Positions 5,779 to 7,979 of a stretch of DNA of 7,979 nucleotides are shown piece by piece. A model generated the notes under the pieces. The model searched no databases, was not told where the DNA came from, and saw nothing but the letters and a program-made list of their open reading frames with translations. The stretch is from the NCBI GenBank assembly GCA_021199975.1, contig JAJQHF010000031.1:1-7979 (forward strand). Direction: 5' to 3'. Source of the stretch: Candidatus Gastranaerophilales bacterium. Lineage in GTDB: Bacteria > Cyanobacteriota > Vampirovibrionia > Gastranaerophilales > Gastranaerophilaceae. The stretch's first letter is position 1. Each line of letters begins with the position of its first letter. The position numbers and the translations under genes were made by a program.

Positions 5779-7857
5779 TTATAAAAATGTTCTGCAGCAG
5801 CCGCCGTCAAAATTGATTGTTAAATCACTCAAAAATACTTCATCTTTTCCGAGAGCGGAAGGGATAATGGAAAATGTATTTGAAATACCATCTTGTGCAT
5901 AATCAAAAGGAAGTTTTGCTACGGAAGAAAGAGAAGCTGCTGCTCCGTTCATATCTCTTCCGTGCATAGGATTTGCTCCCGGTGCAAGCGGAATTCCCAT
6001 TTTTCTTCCGTCAGGAGTGTTTCCTGTTTTCTTACCGTATACAACATTTGATGTGATTGTCAAAATTGACATTGTAGGAATAGAATTTCTGTATGTATGG
6101 TGTTTCCTTATTTTTGACATAAATGTTTTAACAATATTAACTGCAATATCATCAACTCTGTCATCATTATTTCCGTATTTGGGGAAATCTCCTTTAACCT
6201 CATAATCAACAACAATGCCGTTTTCATCTCTTATTGTTTTAACTTTTGCATATTTTATTGCGGATAAAGAGTCAGCAACAACAGAAAGCCCTGCAATACC
6301 GGTTGCAAAATATCTTTTAACATTCATATCGTGCAAAGCCATTTGAGCTTTTTCATAGCAGTATTTATCGTGCATGTAATGAATACAATTTAGAGTGTTA
6401 ACATATAATCCTGCGAGCCATTCCATCATTGTATCATATTTTTCCATAACTTCATTATAATCAAGGTATTCCGAAGTTATAGGGGTGTATTTTGGAGCTA
6501 TTTGCTCTTTCAACCTTTCATCAACACCGCCGTTTATAGCATATAAAAGACATTTTGCTAAATTTGCACGTGCGCCGAAAAACTGCATTTCTTTACCGAC
6601 AACCATTGAAGATACACAGCATGCAACCGCATAATCATCTCCATGCATTGCTCTCATTAAATCATCATTTTCATATTGAATTGAAGATGTTTTAATTGAC
6701 ATTGAAGCACAATATTTTTTGAAATTTTCAGGTAAGTTTTTTGACCATAAAACAGTCATATTAGGTTCAGGGGCTGTTCCTAAATTTTCCAGTGTATGTA
6801 AATATCTGAAAGAATTTTTTGTAACCAAAGTGCGTCCGTCCGTACCCATACCGCCAATTGATTCCGTTACCCAGGTAGGATCGCCTGAGAATAATGAATT
6901 ATATTCAGGAGTTCTTGCAAATTTAACAAGTCTTAACTTCATAATAAACTGGTCAATTAATTCCTGTGCCTGCACTTCCGTTAAAATTCCGTTTTTTAAA
7001 TCTTTTTCAATATAAATATCAAGAAAAGTAGAGGTTCTTCCGATACTCATTGCCGCACCGTTTTGCTCTTTAACGGCGGCTAAATATCCAAAGTAGATCC
7101 ATTGAACTGCTTCTTTTGCATTTTTTGCAGGCTGTGAAATATCAAAACCATATATTGCACCTAACTGTTTAATTTCATCAAGCGCTCTGATTTGCTCCAT
7201 TAATTCTTCTTTTAATTGAATTTTTTCAGCTGTCATTTCGCCGTCAATAGAGGCATGCTGTTCTTTTTTATCTTCAATAAGCCTGTCAATTCCGTATAAA
7301 GCAATTCTCCTGTAATCTCCGATGATACGGCCTCTGCCGTAGGCATCGGGCAATCCTGTTAAAATAGCGGCATGACGTGCTTTCTTCATTTCGGGTGTAT
7401 AAACATCAAAAACACCTTGATTGTGAGTTTTTCTGTATTTTGTAAATATTTCCGTAATTTCGCCGTCAACTTCATAGCCGTATGATTGACATGCCCCTTG
7501 CGCCATTCTGATACCGCCAAAAGGCTGCAGTGAACGTTTTAAGGGCTTATCTGTTTGTAATCCGACTATTTTTTCCAAATCTTTATCAATATAACCTGCT
7601 TGATGGGAAGTAACAGAGGATACAATTTTTGTATCCATATCAAGTACACCGCCGTTTTCACGCTCTTTTTTAAACAGTTCGCTGCATTTGTTCCAAAGTT
7701 TAATTACAGCTTGAGTTGGTTCTTCTAAAAATGAGTCATCACCTTCATAAGGTGTATAATTATTTTGAATAAAATCTCTTACATCAATTTCATTCTGCCA
7801 TTTTCCGTTTTTAAATTCAGTTATGGCTTTATTTTCTTCAGATATAATGCTTTGCAT
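5779..7857 (-). CDS. pflB: Pyruvate formate-lyase large subunit lacking the glycyl-radical domain
   Basis: Catalytic body of formate C-acetyltransferase (pyruvate + CoA to acetyl-CoA + formate). At 692 residues it is about 65-70 shorter than a whole PFL (E. coli 760). It aligns from WQNEIDVRDFIQNNYTPYEGD near the N-terminus through GLPDAYGRGRIIGDYRR, which contains the substrate-binding arginine region. The thiyl cysteines are C413-C414 in AVACCVSSMVVGKEMQFFGARANLAK (E. coli Cys418-419). The family match continues to TGNTPDGRK, GANPMHGRD and ISNTFSIIPSALGKDE. Where normal PFLs continue into the glycyl-radical domain, this protein ends with about 19 unrelated residues finishing in DGGCCRTFL and a TAA stop. 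It therefore cannot hold a radical and must depend on the downstream 82-residue protein. AAAAGGGGA lies 8 nt before the ATG, and the start gives a normal PFL N-terminus. The cysteines, arginines and length are otherwise unremarkable, which argues against decay. Confidence 0.96.
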   Translation of the reverse strand: MQSIISEENKAITEFKNGKWQNEIDVRDFIQNNYTPYEGDDSFLEEPTQAVIKLWNKCSELFKKERENGGVLDMDTKIVSSVTSHQAGYIDKDLEKIVGLQTDKPLKRSLQPFGGIRMAQGACQSYGYEVDGEITEIFTKYRKTHNQGVFDVYTPEMKKARHAAILTGLPDAYGRGRIIGDYRRIALYGIDRLIEDKKEQHASIDGEMTAEKIQLKEELMEQIRALDEIKQLGAIYGFDISQPAKNAKEAVQWIYFGYLAAVKEQNGAAMSIGRTSTFLDIYIEKDLKNGILTEVQAQELIDQFIMKLRLVKFARTPEYNSLFSGDPTWVTESIGGMGTDGRTLVTKNSFRYLHTLENLGTAPEPNMTVLWSKNLPENFKKYCASMSIKTSSIQYENDDLMRAMHGDDYAVACCVSSMVVGKEMQFFGARANLAKCLLYAINGGVDERLKEQIAPKYTPITSEYLDYNEVMEKYDTMMEWLAGLYVNTLNCIHYMHDKYCYEKAQMALHDMNVKRYFATGIAGLSVVADSLSAIKYAKVKTIRDENGIVVDYEVKGDFPKYGNNDDRVDDIAVNIVKTFMSKIRKHHTYRNSIPTMSILTITSNVVYGKKTGNTPDGRKMGIPLAPGANPMHGRDMNGAAASLSSVAKLPFDYAQDGISNTFSIIPSALGKDEVFLSDLTINFDGGCCRTFL

Positions 7858-7864
7858 TATTTAA

Positions 7865-7873
7865 TCCCCTTTT
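7865..7873 (-). promoter_or_regulatory. Ribosome binding site of pflB
   Basis: The minus strand reads AAAAGGGGA, with its GGGG 8 nt before the ATG at 7857. This strong site confirms the start that gives the canonical PFL N-terminus. Confidence 0.7.
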
Positions 7874-7892
7874 AATTTATTACTTATTTCAA

Positions 7893-7915
7893 AATTTGAT
7901 ATTAATTATCAAATT
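7893..7915. promoter_or_regulatory. 23-bp palindrome upstream of pflB, probable operator
   Basis: The arms AATTTGATA (7893-7901) and TATCAAATT (7907-7915) are perfect 9-bp reverse complements around a 5-bp centre. It lies between the proposed pflB -10 (7926-7931) and the ribosome binding site, just downstream of the expected transcription start. That position suits a repressor or roadblock better than an activator. The half-sites TTGAT/ATCAA resemble FNR/CRP-family half-sites, but they are 7 nt apart where FNR needs 4. The cognate regulator is unknown. A 5'-leader RNA hairpin is a weaker alternative. Confidence 0.55.
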
Positions 7916-7925
7916 AACCTTTAAA

Positions 7926-7934
7926 AGTATACCA
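7926..7934 (-). promoter_or_regulatory. Putative extended -10 promoter of the pfl operon
   Basis: The minus strand reads TGGTATACT, an extended -10 (TG-n-TATACT) with five of six consensus positions in the hexamer. The 17-bp-spaced -35 position (7949-7954, ATGAAT) is poor, which is common for extended -10 promoters. Transcription would start near 7919-7920, giving a leader of about 60 nt that contains the palindrome at 7893-7915 and the pflB ribosome binding site. Confidence 0.5.
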
Positions 7935-7979
7935 CAAAAAGAAAATTAATTCATAAAATAAAAAAATCTTTATATATCC

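Noticed and set aside
6017..7015. Plus-strand open frames at 6017-6205 and 6719-7015
   Set aside because: They are antisense to the well-conserved pflB coding region and have no family character.
5512..7857. Interpretation of the pfl pair as a pseudogene or frameshift error
   Set aside because: The pieces are in the same frame, the small gene has its own strong ribosome binding site, all catalytic residues are intact in both, and the junction sequence is not a damaged PFL linker.
7893..7915. Calling the palindrome an FNR box
   Set aside because: The half-sites match, but the spacer is 7 nt and not 4, and it lies downstream of the likely transcription start, not near -41.5.

Overview
This is an AT-rich window of a fermentative, anaerobic type of bacterium. 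It holds a large defence-type helicase-nuclease, a short TspO-family membrane protein, and a pyruvate formate-lyase (PFL) locus. The taxon cannot be fixed from the sequence. The very low GC, clear Shine-Dalgarno sites on some genes and the mixture of genes would fit gut anaerobes such as Gastranaerophilales (Vampirovibrionia) or low-GC Firmicutes. This is inference only.

Layout. Positions 1-4046 (+) encode most of a superfamily 1 DNA2/NAM7/Upf1-like helicase with a C-terminal Vsr/DUF559-like PD-(D/E)XK nuclease domain. The reading frame is open to the left edge, so its true N-terminus is probably outside the window. A 240-bp AT-rich gap follows, with an inverted repeat but no convincing gene. 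tspO (4287-4676, -) and pflA (4769-5515, +) diverge from a 92-bp region. pflA then runs tail-to-tail into the pfl operon on the minus strand: the large PFL subunit (5779-7857), then, 18 bp downstream, a separate 82-residue glycyl-radical domain (5512-5760). The last 120 bp upstream of the large subunit contain a probable extended -10 promoter and a 23-bp palindrome that looks like an operator.

The most remarkable element is the split PFL. The large subunit carries the Cys-Cys thiyl pair and the substrate pocket but stops before the glycyl-radical domain. That domain is a free-standing small protein with its own strong ribosome binding site. PflA, the radical SAM activase, would generate the glycyl radical on the small protein, and the small protein must then dock into the large subunit to make an active enzyme that converts pyruvate and CoA to acetyl-CoA and formate. 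One attractive inference is a replaceable radical cartridge. Oxygen normally cleaves PFL irreversibly at the radical glycine; here only the 82-residue piece would be lost and could be resynthesised. The locus is physically unusual too: the two convergent units share a TTAA that supplies both stop codons, and pflA appears to be leaderless.
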